Assembly (NCBI RefSeq): GCF_014648515.1
Contig: NZ_BMRG01000005.1
Span: 326,567-390,566 of the forward strand
DNA: 64,000 nucleotides
Direction of reading: 5' to 3'
DNA from: Saccharothrix coeruleofusca
Lineage (GTDB): Bacteria > Actinomycetota > Actinomycetes > Mycobacteriales > Pseudonocardiaceae
Shown: piece after piece, positions 35,652-43,833 of the stretch
Position numbering within the stretch: the first letter of the stretch is position 1
Layout: every line of letters begins with the position of its first letter
Notes under the pieces: generated by a model
What the model saw: only the letters and a program-made list of their open reading frames with translations
Told to the model about the DNA's origin: nothing
Databases searched by the model: none
Made by a program: the position numbers and the translations under genes

Positions 35652-35962
35652 ATGATGACGTGTGGCGCAGGGCTTGGCCGCAGCAGTCGGAGGCAGCTTG
35701 CCGGGCTCACTCCGGAGCGGCTGCGCTGTCGTATGGCGTCGTTCAGCATCTAGCCATGTTCAACCGGGATGAACATGGCGGTTTTTGAACAACGGCGGGA
35801 TCGGGTGAACTTGTCGTTGACCGGCGGTTCGCCTGGTCAGGTCCTGACATGACGCCTCTTGCGGATCGAGACGCCCTGTCGGCGGTTCCGCGCGATGCCC
35901 GCTCGTGATCGTCAGGTGTTGTGGGAACGTTGGTGTCGACAGCACGAACAGGCGGGGACACC
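35652..35962. other. Gene-poor stretch
   Basis: No supported gene. A stretch around 35752-35795 is less GC-rich than the surroundings and contains the repeated GAACATGGCGGTTTTTGAAC/CATGTTCAAC words, which form a short inverted repeat (CATGTTCA / TGAACATG). It may hold the promoter of the small ORF at 35963. Confidence 0.4.
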
Positions 35963-36164
35963 ATGGCTCGGCGCACGCCGTCGCCGGAGGACGGCATGGG
36001 GCGCGGGGTGGAGCAGCACGCCGAGGCGTCGGAGTGGGGGTTGGTCCAGCAGGCCGGACGGGACATCCACAACACCTGGTACCCGGCGCTGGTGGCTCGG
36101 TGTGCTGGTGCCCAGGGCGTTGGTCTGCGGCGCGCTCTGGTGGATCTCCGCTTCCTTGCTCTGA
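35963..36164 (+). pseudogene. Possible frameshifted small membrane protein
   Basis: From ATG 35963 the first frame reads ...WGLVQQAGRDIHNTWYPALVA, a V/LxQAGRDI pattern seen in short actinobacterial membrane proteins. The hydrophobic helix expected next (WWLGVLVPRALVCGALWWIS) is instead in another frame, from ~36084 to the stop at 36164. One indel around 36075-36090 would join them. Either a decayed gene or a sequencing error. Weak support. Confidence 0.3.
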
Positions 36165-36229
36165 GCGGTGGCGGGCGTGGGTCCTCCAGTCAGGGGCGTC
36201 GATCACGCGACCGGCGGATTCGGGCGGCG

Positions 36230-37213
36230 TCAGGTGATGCGCAGCGCGATGGCGGCGTGGTCGGACATCCACCCGTCGTGAACGCCAGAGGAGCCGTCGT
36301 AGTCCATCGTGTTGGCGTACGCCGTCGGAACCGGGGCGGGGACACCGTTGTCGACCAGCGGTGTCCGCAGGTTCGGGTCGATGTCGGCGAACCAGTAGTC
36401 GTACAGGCTTCCCCGGAACGTCGTGCCGGAGGGGACGGTGCCGTGGAAGAACGCGGGTCCCGCGACGCGCGCGGAATAGGGCCAGATCTCGTGCTGCCGG
36501 TCGCCCGTGGACCGGCGGCGGGGTTTGACGTTGAAATCACCTCCGAGGTAGACGTGGCTCACCGCGACGCCATTCGCCGCCATCGCCGCCACGGCTGCCG
36601 GGAGGGTCTGCATGAAGACGTCGTTGGTGTTCAGCGTGTACGTGTTGTGGACGAAACCCACGGCTATGGTCGGGCCGACGGCGCCCGCGACGGGAATCCG
36701 CACCTTGACGTAGACGATTCCCCGGTAGTCGGCGATGGAAGTCTCGGGCAGGTTCTCCTGCCACGGCGGCCGGAGCAGCGGGGGCGGTGGCACGGCGACC
36801 GCCGTCTCCTCGCAGATCTGAGTGGAGTGGTATCCGGCGGTGATCCGGCCGACGGCCAGCACGGTCGCGCCGTTCACCGCGATCGCGACGTACTCCTTGC
36901 CGAGCAGCGCGCTGCTGTACGACTTGATGACGGAGCGAGTGGTGGGTGCCGCGCCGAAGATGGTGGTGAAGATGGGCAGCACCGCGCCCGCGGCGGTCGC
37001 GCTGTTCGTGATCTCCGTCAGGCCCGCCACGCACACGGTGCCCGGTAGCCCCCCGATCATCGGGGCGAAACCGTTCGCCGGAGGAGGAGTGCCACGCCAG
37101 GTCGCCGGGCGTGGGTCCGGTAGGGGCCCAGTGCCGGTGAAGGCGTTGTTCCGCTCCGACTGGGAACCGCCGTAGACGCGCATGTTCTGGTGCAGGAGGT
37201 AGAGGGGAGGCAC
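36230..37213 (-). CDS. Endonuclease/exonuclease/phosphatase (DNase I-fold) protein
   Basis: 327 aa from GTG 37213. EEP-fold motifs: LLHQNMRVYGG at the N-terminus, GLTEI (metal Glu), YLGGDFNV with catalytic Asp/Asn, and the C-terminal SDHAAIAL. This matches DNase I/CdtB-like hydrolases; the substrate could be DNA or a phosphoester lipid. No signal peptide is visible. It lies 5 bases after the stop of a putative pore-forming protein, so the two are probably co-transcribed. Confidence 0.8.
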   Translation of the reverse strand: MPPLYLLHQNMRVYGGSQSERNNAFTGTGPLPDPRPATWRGTPPPANGFAPMIGGLPGTVCVAGLTEITNSATAAGAVLPIFTTIFGAAPTTRSVIKSYSSALLGKEYVAIAVNGATVLAVGRITAGYHSTQICEETAVAVPPPPLLRPPWQENLPETSIADYRGIVYVKVRIPVAGAVGPTIAVGFVHNTYTLNTNDVFMQTLPAAVAAMAANGVAVSHVYLGGDFNVKPRRRSTGDRQHEIWPYSARVAGPAFFHGTVPSGTTFRGSLYDYWFADIDPNLRTPLVDNGVPAPVPTAYANTMDYDGSSGVHDGWMSDHAAIALRIT

Positions 37214-37218
37214 GGGAT

Positions 37219-38196
37219 CTACCCCTGCAGCAGTTCGGTCCGCGTGTGTCCCCCCGGCGAGTCGACGCTGGGCGCCCGCTCCCGCTCCTCCGCGGTCATC
37301 CGGGACCTCCGCCGCGGCTCCGCGAGCTGGTCGGGGTGGTAGGCGTACGCCAGGATCGGCTGCAACCCGGTGATCGAGGACGCCTGCGGCACCAACGAGT
37401 CGTTGGAGTCCTTGGCGAACACGGTGATCACCTCGGTGAGCTGCCAGTACAGCGTCGTCCTCGCCTCGCTGGCCGGTTCGAGGGTGCGGGACACGAACGT
37501 CGTCTGCTGGCTGGACAACGTCACCTGCTGGAACGTGGACGTGTTGCTGCTCAACGAGGCGGACACGCTCGCCGACACCGGGCCCCACCCGGCGGTGGCC
37601 GAGACGTTCAGCGACTGCGCCAGGGACTGCTGCTCCGATGTCGTGGACTCCATGCCGGAGGTCTGGGTGTAGCTGACCGTGCGCGTCTCGTCGGGGCCGA
37701 TCGAGTAGGAATCCGGGGCCAGCCGCCAGAACTGCTCGCGCACGATCACGTTCGGCAGGCCCTGCGCCATGCCGCAGCCGACGACGACCCTGGGGGAGTC
37801 GGGTGGGATCGGCCGGGCGCTGTCCGGCACCGGGATCGGGCCGACGTCACCGGGGTCGAGGAAGTCGGCACAGGTCATGGTGGCTCCACCCTGGTGGTCG
37901 CTGTCCCTGGCGAACACCCCGGCCAGCCCGCCGGACGGCGACATGGCGATGAAGTAGTTGCCGAGTTCCGAATATATTTCGATTCCGCCGTTGCCCGGCA
38001 GCGCGATTCCGGGATAGCCCTCTTCGAAGTTGTTCGTGTCCGGGTTCAGGCCGGCGTGCGCGCCTCCGGGGGTGATCCAGTACAGCACAACGCTCATGCA
38101 GGTGTCGTTTCGGAAAATCCACTTCTCGGTGGGTTCTCGGGGATTTGATCGGAGGGTGCCCGACAGTGCCTTGAAATAGAGTTCGGTATTTGCCAT
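37219..38196 (-). CDS. Putative beta-pore-forming (aerolysin/ETX-MTX2-like) protein
   Basis: 325 aa from ATG 38196. N-terminal ~110 residues form a beta-sandwich-like region (WIFRNDTCMSVVLYWITPGG; GNGGIEIYSELGNYFIAMSP). The middle ~190-275 is a long Ser/Thr/Val alternating stretch (SQQSLAQ-like, SVSASLSSNTSTFQQVTLSS, QQTTFVSRT) with amphipathic beta pattern, as in membrane-inserting hairpins of aerolysin-type toxins. The C-terminus is basic then Ser/Gly-rich. No signal peptide. The class is my inference from pattern, not from a recognised family motif. Confidence 0.5.
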   Translation of the reverse strand: MANTELYFKALSGTLRSNPREPTEKWIFRNDTCMSVVLYWITPGGAHAGLNPDTNNFEEGYPGIALPGNGGIEIYSELGNYFIAMSPSGGLAGVFARDSDHQGGATMTCADFLDPGDVGPIPVPDSARPIPPDSPRVVVGCGMAQGLPNVIVREQFWRLAPDSYSIGPDETRTVSYTQTSGMESTTSEQQSLAQSLNVSATAGWGPVSASVSASLSSNTSTFQQVTLSSQQTTFVSRTLEPASEARTTLYWQLTEVITVFAKDSNDSLVPQASSITGLQPILAYAYHPDQLAEPRRRSRMTAEERERAPSVDSPGGHTRTELLQG

Positions 38197-38508
38197 GTGA
38201 CCGAGGGTACCGCCGCCGTTTAAAGCCGGGGACGCTCGAGGGGGTGAGAGCATAGTGCTGGCGGGTGATGGTCGTGGCTTGATGTCGTCCGCAAACACCA
38301 CTCGAACGAGGACCTGCTCGGTGATCAGCGCTCCCGGAGCCGTGGGGGCGAGTCGCGGTACTCGATGGGCGGACGGCCCTGCTCACCTCATTGAGTGAGG
38401 CTCGGCGCTCGATGGGCGGGCGTCGTTGTCGAACTATTGCGGCGAGTCATTTCGCTGGGCATGCTCGGCCTCGTCGCCTTGCGGGACCGACCGGCTGCGG
38501 GAGTGGAT
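38197..38508. other. Divergent intergenic region
   Basis: 312 bases between the divergent putative pore-former and small beta-sandwich genes, and presumably holding both promoters. Two CGATGGGCGG words (38361 and 38409 regions) and a CCTCA-N5-TGAGG hairpin (~38385-38400) are visible. An alternative upstream GTG at 38395 would add a hydrophobic N-terminus to the downstream gene. Confidence 0.5.
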
Positions 38509-38802
38509 ATGCCGAACGTGACGAACATTATCTGCGGTATTGTCAACCCGGACGGCTCGATCTACTCCGGTTCCGGCTTCCAGGTGGAGAAGCGAAGTAA
38601 CGGGCAGTATCTGATCACCTTCTCGGTCGCCTACGCGAAAGTCCCGGCCGTGGTGGCCAGCACCTGCACCTTCGCGACTCTGTGGAACGGCCTGGACGTG
38701 TCGAGCGTGGCTCACCCGTCCACCTCGTCCTGCACGGTGCTGACTCACGACAACGTCGGGAACCTCGCGGATCGGCCCTTCACGTTCATGGCGGCGGGGT
38801 GA
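38509..38802 (+). CDS. Small beta-sandwich protein (H-type-lectin-like pattern)
   Basis: 97 aa from ATG 38509, preceded by GGGAG. The segment IVNPDGSIYSGSGFQVEKR, then GQYLITFSVAYAKVPAVVAS has the G-x-I-x-SGSGF...Y-x-I-x-F...P-x-V-V pattern found in small all-beta modules of secreted and phage-related proteins, some lectin-like. Two further Cys pairs could form disulfides. Function unknown. GTG 38395 would add a hydrophobic N-terminus but has a worse RBS. Confidence 0.6.
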   Translation: MPNVTNIICGIVNPDGSIYSGSGFQVEKRSNGQYLITFSVAYAKVPAVVASTCTFATLWNGLDVSSVAHPSTSSCTVLTHDNVGNLADRPFTFMAAG

Positions 38803-38826
38803 CCTGTCGTGCCCGACGCGGTCCGA

Positions 38827-39936
38827 TCAGGGCCGCACGACGGGCACGACCTGGCGGAGGATGAGGCGCAGCGCCTCCCGGTCGACCGTGGCCGGGTCCT
38901 CGGCCAGCCAGTCGCCGATCTCCTCGACGAACTGGGCGGGCGTCATCGGCGGCACCACGGCGTCGGCGTCGTCCTCGGTGGTGACCTCGCCCGCCCGGCT
39001 GGGGTAGATCAGCAGGGCGGTGCGGATCTCCAGCCACGGCAGCAGTTTGCGGTACACCGCGAGGCTGCGCGGCAGCCGCATCCCGCCGCCGCGGAACGGG
39101 TGGCCGTTGCGCCACAGGGTGCCGTCGTCGTCGGCCGCGTAGTGGCCGGGCAGCCAGGACTTGGACTCGATCAGCACCAGCCGCCGCCCGCACAGCACGG
39201 CGTGGTCGACGTCGGCGAACACCGAGCCCGGCCAGGCCAGGCCGTGGAAGATCCGCGCGCCGGGCAGCCGGGTCAGGTAGCGGCTGAGCAGGTCGGCGGT
39301 CAGCCGCTCGCACACCCGGTCGTCGACCGTGCCGCGCACGACCTGCTGGTCGTACTCGGCGGCGAACGCCCGGTCCGCGCGCACGGCGGTCAGGTACCGC
39401 TTGACGACCTTGAACGCCGCCGCCGCGGCGGCGGCCACGACGGCCAGCCAGACGCCGAGCGCCAGCGGTGAGAAGTCGACCGCGACGACGGGCAGCAGGA
39501 GCAGGAACCAGGCGAGCACGGCGGCCAGCGCGGGTGCGTGGCCGGGGCCGCCGGACGGGGCGTAGCGGACCCGCTGCGCCCGGTCGACCAGGTGCCACCA
39601 GCTGACGCCGTCCAGGTCGACGGTGGGCTTCGGAGGTACGAAGTCGGGATCGTCGCCGAGGTCGCGCACCCGGCCGGTGCGCGCGGAGCGCGGTGGGCGG
39701 GTCGGCGTGCTCGGCCGGGACGCGGGGCGGGGGGAGGACCAGCCGCGGTCGTACTCGCGGCGCCGGACCGGATCCCGCAGCGTGTCATATGCCTCCTGCA
39801 GGATGCGGAAGGTGCCGGATGACCCCCCGGCGTCGGGGTGCATGACCTTGGCCAGCGACCGGTATGCGGATTTGATCTCCGCCGTGGACGCGTTGCGGCC
39901 CACCCCGAGGAGCTCGTAGAAGTCGACCCCGCGCAC
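38827..39936 (-). CDS. J-domain protein with two membrane helices and NERD domain
   Basis: 369 aa. N-terminal J domain with helix II-HPD-helix III (YRSLAKVMHPDAGG), a Pro/Arg linker, two membrane helices (~135-185: LAAVLAWFLLLLPVVAV; LALGVWLAVVAAAAAAAF), then a NERD-like nuclease-related domain with the nuclease-fold core FADVDHAVLCGRRLVLIESKSW (D...ESK). The J domain should recruit DnaK. The NERD role is unknown. The combination occurs in actinobacteria. Confidence 0.85.
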   Translation of the reverse strand: MRGVDFYELLGVGRNASTAEIKSAYRSLAKVMHPDAGGSSGTFRILQEAYDTLRDPVRRREYDRGWSSPRPASRPSTPTRPPRSARTGRVRDLGDDPDFVPPKPTVDLDGVSWWHLVDRAQRVRYAPSGGPGHAPALAAVLAWFLLLLPVVAVDFSPLALGVWLAVVAAAAAAAFKVVKRYLTAVRADRAFAAEYDQQVVRGTVDDRVCERLTADLLSRYLTRLPGARIFHGLAWPGSVFADVDHAVLCGRRLVLIESKSWLPGHYAADDDGTLWRNGHPFRGGGMRLPRSLAVYRKLLPWLEIRTALLIYPSRAGEVTTEDDADAVVPPMTPAQFVEEIGDWLAEDPATVDREALRLILRQVVPVVRP

Positions 39937-40005
39937 GCGGCTGACCTTATTCGTCCCCCTGCGGACCTGTCTCGACAGGTGGGGTCGTGGTTACTGTTGT
40001 GGCGG

Positions 40006-40079
40006 GAGCCTGGTAGCGCAGTGGTTGTCGCGCCCCCCGCCTCGGGGGGAGGACGTCGGTTCGAATCCGGCCCGGCTCG
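40006..40079 (+). tRNA. tRNA-like element 1 (non-canonical anticodon arm)
   Basis: Perfect A-box TAGCGCAGTGG and B-box GGTTCGAATCC. Acceptor GAGCC pairs with GGCTC (one bulged or mismatched T near position 6), D stem GCGC/GCGC, T stem GTCGG/CCGGC. The anticodon arm is CCCCCG-CCT-CGGGGG, giving a long GC stem with no normal 7-nt loop, so no anticodon can be assigned with confidence. No encoded CCA. It abuts element 2 with no gap. Confidence 0.4.
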
Positions 40080-40158
40080 GGACCTGTAGCGCAGCGGTTG
40101 ACGCGCCCCAAACCCTCGTGGTGGCGGGAGGACGCCGGTTCGAATCCGGCCTGGTCCG
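40080..40158 (+). tRNA. tRNA-like element 2 (extended anticodon arm)
   Basis: A-box TAGCGCAGCGG and B-box GGTTCGAATCC. Acceptor GGACC/GGTCC with the same T mismatch at the sixth pair as element 1, D stem GCGC/GCGC, T stem GCCGG/CCGGC. The anticodon region is about 27 nt (normal 22-23), with CCC/GGG and ACC/GGT stems split by an internal loop. Similarity to element 1 in acceptor end, D arm and T arm suggests duplication. Function uncertain. Confidence 0.4.
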
Positions 40159-40237
40159 CTCCGGCGACGTGCTCGGGCGCGACCGGATCGGGCTAGGTCG
40201 AGTTGCCCGCCCCACCGCCCCGGCGCAGGCTGCGCCC

Positions 40238-40501
40238 ATGGCGACATGCGACGTCTGCGGCAACGACTACTGGATGGCCTTCGAGGTGCGCACGGTCAGC
40301 GGCGACGTGCACACCTTCGACAGCTTCGAGTGCGCGATCCAGCGCTTGGCGCCCCGGTGCGAGCACTGCGACTGCCGCATCCTGGGGCACGGGGTGGAGG
40401 TCGAGGGCCGGTTCTTCTGCTGCGCGCACTGCGCCCGGCAGGGCGCGGAGGGCGGGCTGGGTTCGCAGATCAAGGACACCGTGGGCGCTCACCCCGGCTG
40501 A
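40238..40501 (+). CDS. Metallothionein-like Cys-rich small protein
   Basis: 87 aa. Nine or more Cys and several His: CDVCG at the N-terminus, CEHCDCRILGHGVEVEGRFFCCAHC in the middle. The latter matches the prokaryotic metallothionein/PF02069-like pattern CxxCxCxV...G...YCCxxC. Likely binds Zn or Cu. ATG 40238; weak RBS. Its last 13 bases overlap the converging gene. Confidence 0.72.
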   Translation: MATCDVCGNDYWMAFEVRTVSGDVHTFDSFECAIQRLAPRCEHCDCRILGHGVEVEGRFFCCAHCARQGAEGGLGSQIKDTVGAHPG

Positions 40502-40977
40502 GCGCAGGTCAGCACCAGCCGTCCGTCGCGGAAGGACGGCTGGAGGTCGCCGCGCGCGTCGACGCTCTTGACGCCGTGCGGCAGGACTTCGTCGATCTCG
40601 CTGAAGGCGAGGATGTCCGACACCCCGTACCGGCCGCGCAGCACGCGCTGGCCGGGGAACCGCAGCGCCCGCCCCTCGCGGCGGTCGCGGTGGGCCAGGG
40701 CGGCCCGCAGCGCGCCCCGGTGCAGCTCCTCCGGCCCCGCCAGCCGCCGCAGGTCGCCGTTGTGCACGGCGACGCCGTAGCCGCGCTCGATCAACGTGGA
40801 CAGGGTGTTCTCCGACGGGGCCGCGTCCAGCCGGAACGACAGCGCGTGGTGCTGGTCGACCACGTGCACGCACACCACGGTGGCGTCGTAGAGCAGCGAC
40901 TCGTGCAGCGCCAGGGCGACCGCGTCCGCGGTGGCGGGGTCCTCGTGCCCCGCGTCCAGGCCCAGCCAGGTGGTCAT
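40489..40977 (-). CDS. Hypothetical protein
   Basis: 162 aa from ATG 40977. Opens TTWLGLDAGHEDPATADAVALALHESLLYD, then a regular alpha/beta pattern (ATVVCVHVVDQHHALSFRLD; GYGVAVHNGDLRRL) and ends in SFRDGRLVLTCAQPG. No family recognised; codon use is normal, which supports it as a real gene. Confidence 0.6.
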   Translation of the reverse strand: MTTWLGLDAGHEDPATADAVALALHESLLYDATVVCVHVVDQHHALSFRLDAAPSENTLSTLIERGYGVAVHNGDLRRLAGPEELHRGALRAALAHRDRREGRALRFPGQRVLRGRYGVSDILAFSEIDEVLPHGVKSVDARGDLQPSFRDGRLVLTCAQPG

Positions 40978-41116
40978 GCGGTCGCCCGGACGGCCAGGGC
41001 GGGCGTGCGGTGGGCCACGGGTCCTCCTCAACGCGGGTCGGCGTGCGGCGGCGGTGCGTGGAGACTAGTCCGATCGGGTGATATCGAGGTAGTCGTCGGG
41101 TGGCGGCACCGCGAAT

Positions 41117-41923
41117 CTACAGCGGCAGCAGGTCGAAACCGCCGAGGAACGGCAGCGTGCCCGCGTTCTGCAGCGCGGCGGCCGACAGCCACACCGACAG
41201 GATGGTGATCAGCGGCCCGACCACGGTCATCTCCACCTTGCCGCCGGTCTGCATCCGCATGATCTTCGGCGGCGCGATCGGGTACCAGGTCTTGCCCGCC
41301 AGCGGGATCGGCCACAGGATCGGGCAGCCCTGCTCGGTGATGGCGTCGCCGAGGTAGTGGGCCACGCAGCCGATGCCCACCGCCACCCCGCAGGCCGCCG
41401 CGCTGGCCGGGGTCTGGTCGATCCAGGCCAGGCACACGGCGGTGACCGCCGCGGACACCACCGTGATGAGCAGCGCGTCCCGCTTGGGGCACCAGTCGTT
41501 CATGATCCCGCGCACGGCCAGGCCCGCGAACACGAACACCAGCGCGGGCAGCGCCCACTTCTGGGACTGCTGCACCACCGCGGTCGTGCCCAGGGCGGCG
41601 CTGAGCGCGAACACCAGGGTGTGGGTCAGCGCGCGGTGCCCGCCCTCCCGCTTGGAGTCGCGGCGGGTGCGCGTGGCGCGGTAGACCGCCGAGCTGATGG
41701 TGCTCACCGCGCCGGACACGCCCTGGCTGACCGGCCCGAACGCGCGGGCGATGGTCGAGGACGGGTGGTCCAGGTCGGGCAGCAGCGCCGCGCCGGTCGC
41801 CAGCACCGCCCCGACCGCCCAGCTCTGCGGGGTGAGCTGACCGATGGGATGGTTGTCGGCGAGCGCGGTCACCGCCGCCCAGGCCAGCAGACCGCTCATG
41901 GCGTGCGTGGGTCCGGTCGACAA
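41117..41923 (-). CDS. YdjM/DUF457-type membrane-bound metal-dependent hydrolase
   Basis: 268 aa. The family pattern is present: [17 protein letters not shown] at the N-terminus (His ligand), [11 protein letters not shown] (Asp/His), [12 protein letters not shown] (His pair) and [12 protein letters not shown] (His/Asp), interleaved with membrane helices. These residues probably bind a divalent metal. Related E. coli YdjM is LexA-regulated, but no SOS box is seen here. Confidence 0.85.
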   Translation of the reverse strand: MSTGPTHAMSGLLAWAAVTALADNHPIGQLTPQSWAVGAVLATGAALLPDLDHPSSTIARAFGPVSQGVSGAVSTISSAVYRATRTRRDSKREGGHRALTHTLVFALSAALGTTAVVQQSQKWALPALVFVFAGLAVRGIMNDWCPKRDALLITVVSAAVTAVCLAWIDQTPASAAACGVAVGIGCVAHYLGDAITEQGCPILWPIPLAGKTWYPIAPPKIMRMQTGGKVEMTVVGPLITILSVWLSAAALQNAGTLPFLGGFDLLPL

Positions 41924-42061
41924 GGTGCCCCCCTCCGAGATCGCACCCGGAGGCTAGGGCATTGTGACCCCGTTCCCTTTTTTCCGTGCGGTGAGCACAC
42001 GCAGCCGGACATAGCAGTACGCTTGTCTTGCTTGCACTGTCGCGAGAGGAGCGCCCTGAGT

Positions 42062-43282
42062 ATGGGCAAGATCAAGGTTCAGGGGACGGTCGTCGAGCTC
42101 GACGGCGACGAGATGACCCGGATCATCTGGCAGTTCATCAAGGACAAGCTGATCCACCCGTACCTGGACGTCAACCTCGAGTACTACGACCTGGGCATCC
42201 AGCACCGGGACGCCACCGACGACCAGGTCACCATCGACGCCGCGCACGCCATCAAGCAGCACGGCGTGGGTGTGAAGTGCGCCACCATCACCCCCGACGA
42301 GGCGCGCGTCGAGGAGTTCGGCCTGAAGAAGATGTGGGTCTCGCCCAACGGCACGATCCGCAACATCCTCGGCGGCGTGGTGTTCCGCGAGCCGATCATC
42401 ATCTCCAACATCCCGCGGCTGGTGCCGGGCTGGACCAAGCCGATCATCATCGGCCGCCACGCCCACGGCGACCAGTACAAGGCCACCAACTTCAAGGTGC
42501 CCGGCGCGGGCAAGCTGACGGTGACCTTCACGCCCGAGGACGGCTCCGAGCCGATCGAGCACGTCGTGGCCAACTACGGCCCCGACGGCGGCGTGGCCAT
42601 GGGCATGTACAACTTCAACAAGTCGATCGAGGACTTCGCGCGGGCCTCGTTCTCCTACGGCCTGCAGCGCAACTACCCGGTCTACATGTCGACCAAGAAC
42701 ACCATCCTCAAGGCGTACGACGGCGCCTTCAAGGACATCTTCCAGAAGGTGTTCGAGGAGGAGTTCAAGGCCGAGTTCGACGCCAAGGGCCTGACCTACG
42801 AGCACCGCCTGATCGACGACATGGTCGCCGCGGCGCTGAAGTGGGAGGGCGGCTACGTCTGGGCCTGCAAGAACTACGACGGCGACGTGCAGTCCGACAC
42901 CGTGGCGCAGGGCTTCGGCTCGCTGGGCCTGATGACCTCGGTGCTGATGACCCCGGACGGCAGCACCGTCGAGGCCGAGGCCGCGCACGGCACGGTGACC
43001 CGGCACTACCGCCAGCACCAGGCGGGCAAGCCGACCTCCACCAACCCGATCGCCTCGATCTACGCCTGGACCGGCGGCCTCAAGCACCGCGGCAAGCTGG
43101 ACAGCACCCCCGAGGTCACCGGCTTCGCCGAGACCCTGGAGAAGGTCGTCGTCGAGACCGTCGAGAGCGGCAAGATGACCAAGGACCTGGCGCTGCTGGT
43201 CGGCCCCGAGCAGGAGTGGCTGACCACCGAGGACTTCCTCGGCACGCTGGACGAGAACCTGCAGAAGCGGATGGCGGGCTGA
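42062..43282 (+). CDS. icd: NADP-dependent isocitrate dehydrogenase
   Basis: TCA-cycle enzyme making 2-oxoglutarate and NADPH. 406 aa of the eukaryotic-like dimeric class (IDH subfamily II): [33 protein letters not shown] (substrate Ser/Asn/Arg), [36 protein letters not shown] (metal Asp) and [14 protein letters not shown] 42062 with AGAGGAG upstream. A hairpin terminator follows at 43308-43333. Confidence 0.97.
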   Translation: MGKIKVQGTVVELDGDEMTRIIWQFIKDKLIHPYLDVNLEYYDLGIQHRDATDDQVTIDAAHAIKQHGVGVKCATITPDEARVEEFGLKKMWVSPNGTIRNILGGVVFREPIIISNIPRLVPGWTKPIIIGRHAHGDQYKATNFKVPGAGKLTVTFTPEDGSEPIEHVVANYGPDGGVAMGMYNFNKSIEDFARASFSYGLQRNYPVYMSTKNTILKAYDGAFKDIFQKVFEEEFKAEFDAKGLTYEHRLIDDMVAAALKWEGGYVWACKNYDGDVQSDTVAQGFGSLGLMTSVLMTPDGSTVEAEAAHGTVTRHYRQHQAGKPTSTNPIASIYAWTGGLKHRGKLDSTPEVTGFAETLEKVVVETVESGKMTKDLALLVGPEQEWLTTEDFLGTLDENLQKRMAG

Positions 43283-43307
43283 CGCCGCGCCGACGTGCCC
43301 GACGTGA

Positions 43308-43333
43308 AGGGGACCGCCTCCGGGCGGTCCCCT
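43308..43333 (+). terminator. Hairpin terminator after icd
   Basis: 11-bp stem (AGGGGACCGCC / GGCGGTCCCCT with TCCG loop) 26 bases past the icd stop. Confidence 0.75.
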
Positions 43334-43462
43334 CTCGCGTTCGGTGACCACCCGCCGCCCTTCGTGGTGTCCCGGTCGGGTGGAAAACCGCTGCTCGACC
43401 GCCGTCGCGCCGGTCGCGGCGCTATACCTGCACCCCAGGGCGGTCTGCGGGAGGTGCGGGCG

Positions 43463-43774
43463 ATGTGGGGCATCCCGACTCGGGGCGTCATCGTGCTGGG
43501 CGTGCTGGCGACGGCGGGCGCGATGTACGTGGCCAACGGCGGCGAGCGGCTGGGCACCCGGCCCGCGCCCGAGGGCTGCCGGGTGGTCGTGATCACCGAC
43601 ACCCTCGACGTGCGCTCGGGCCCCGCCCGCACCCAGCCCATCGTGTCCACCCTGCGCCGCGGCACCGTCGTGCCCGCGGGCGCGGCGGTGCACAACGGGT
43701 TCCGGCGGCTGGCCGAGGGCAAGTGGGTGGCCGACGAGTTCGTCACGCCGACCGAGGACAGCGCCTGCGGGTAG
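43463..43774 (+). CDS. SH3-domain membrane-anchored protein
   Basis: 103 aa from ATG 43463 after GGGAGG. One membrane helix (RGVIVLGVLATAGAMYVA), then a bacterial SH3-like module (CRVVVITDTLDVRSGPARTQPIVSTLRRGTVV) ending near KWVADEFV. This would place the SH3 module outside the membrane, as in cell-wall-sensing proteins. Cys at both ends of the module. Confidence 0.8.
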   Translation: MWGIPTRGVIVLGVLATAGAMYVANGGERLGTRPAPEGCRVVVITDTLDVRSGPARTQPIVSTLRRGTVVPAGAAVHNGFRRLAEGKWVADEFVTPTEDSACG

Positions 43775-43833
43775 TCCCCCGGATGACGCGACTGGCGGTG
43801 CACCGGTCGCGGCCGCGCTGCCACCGTGGGGGG

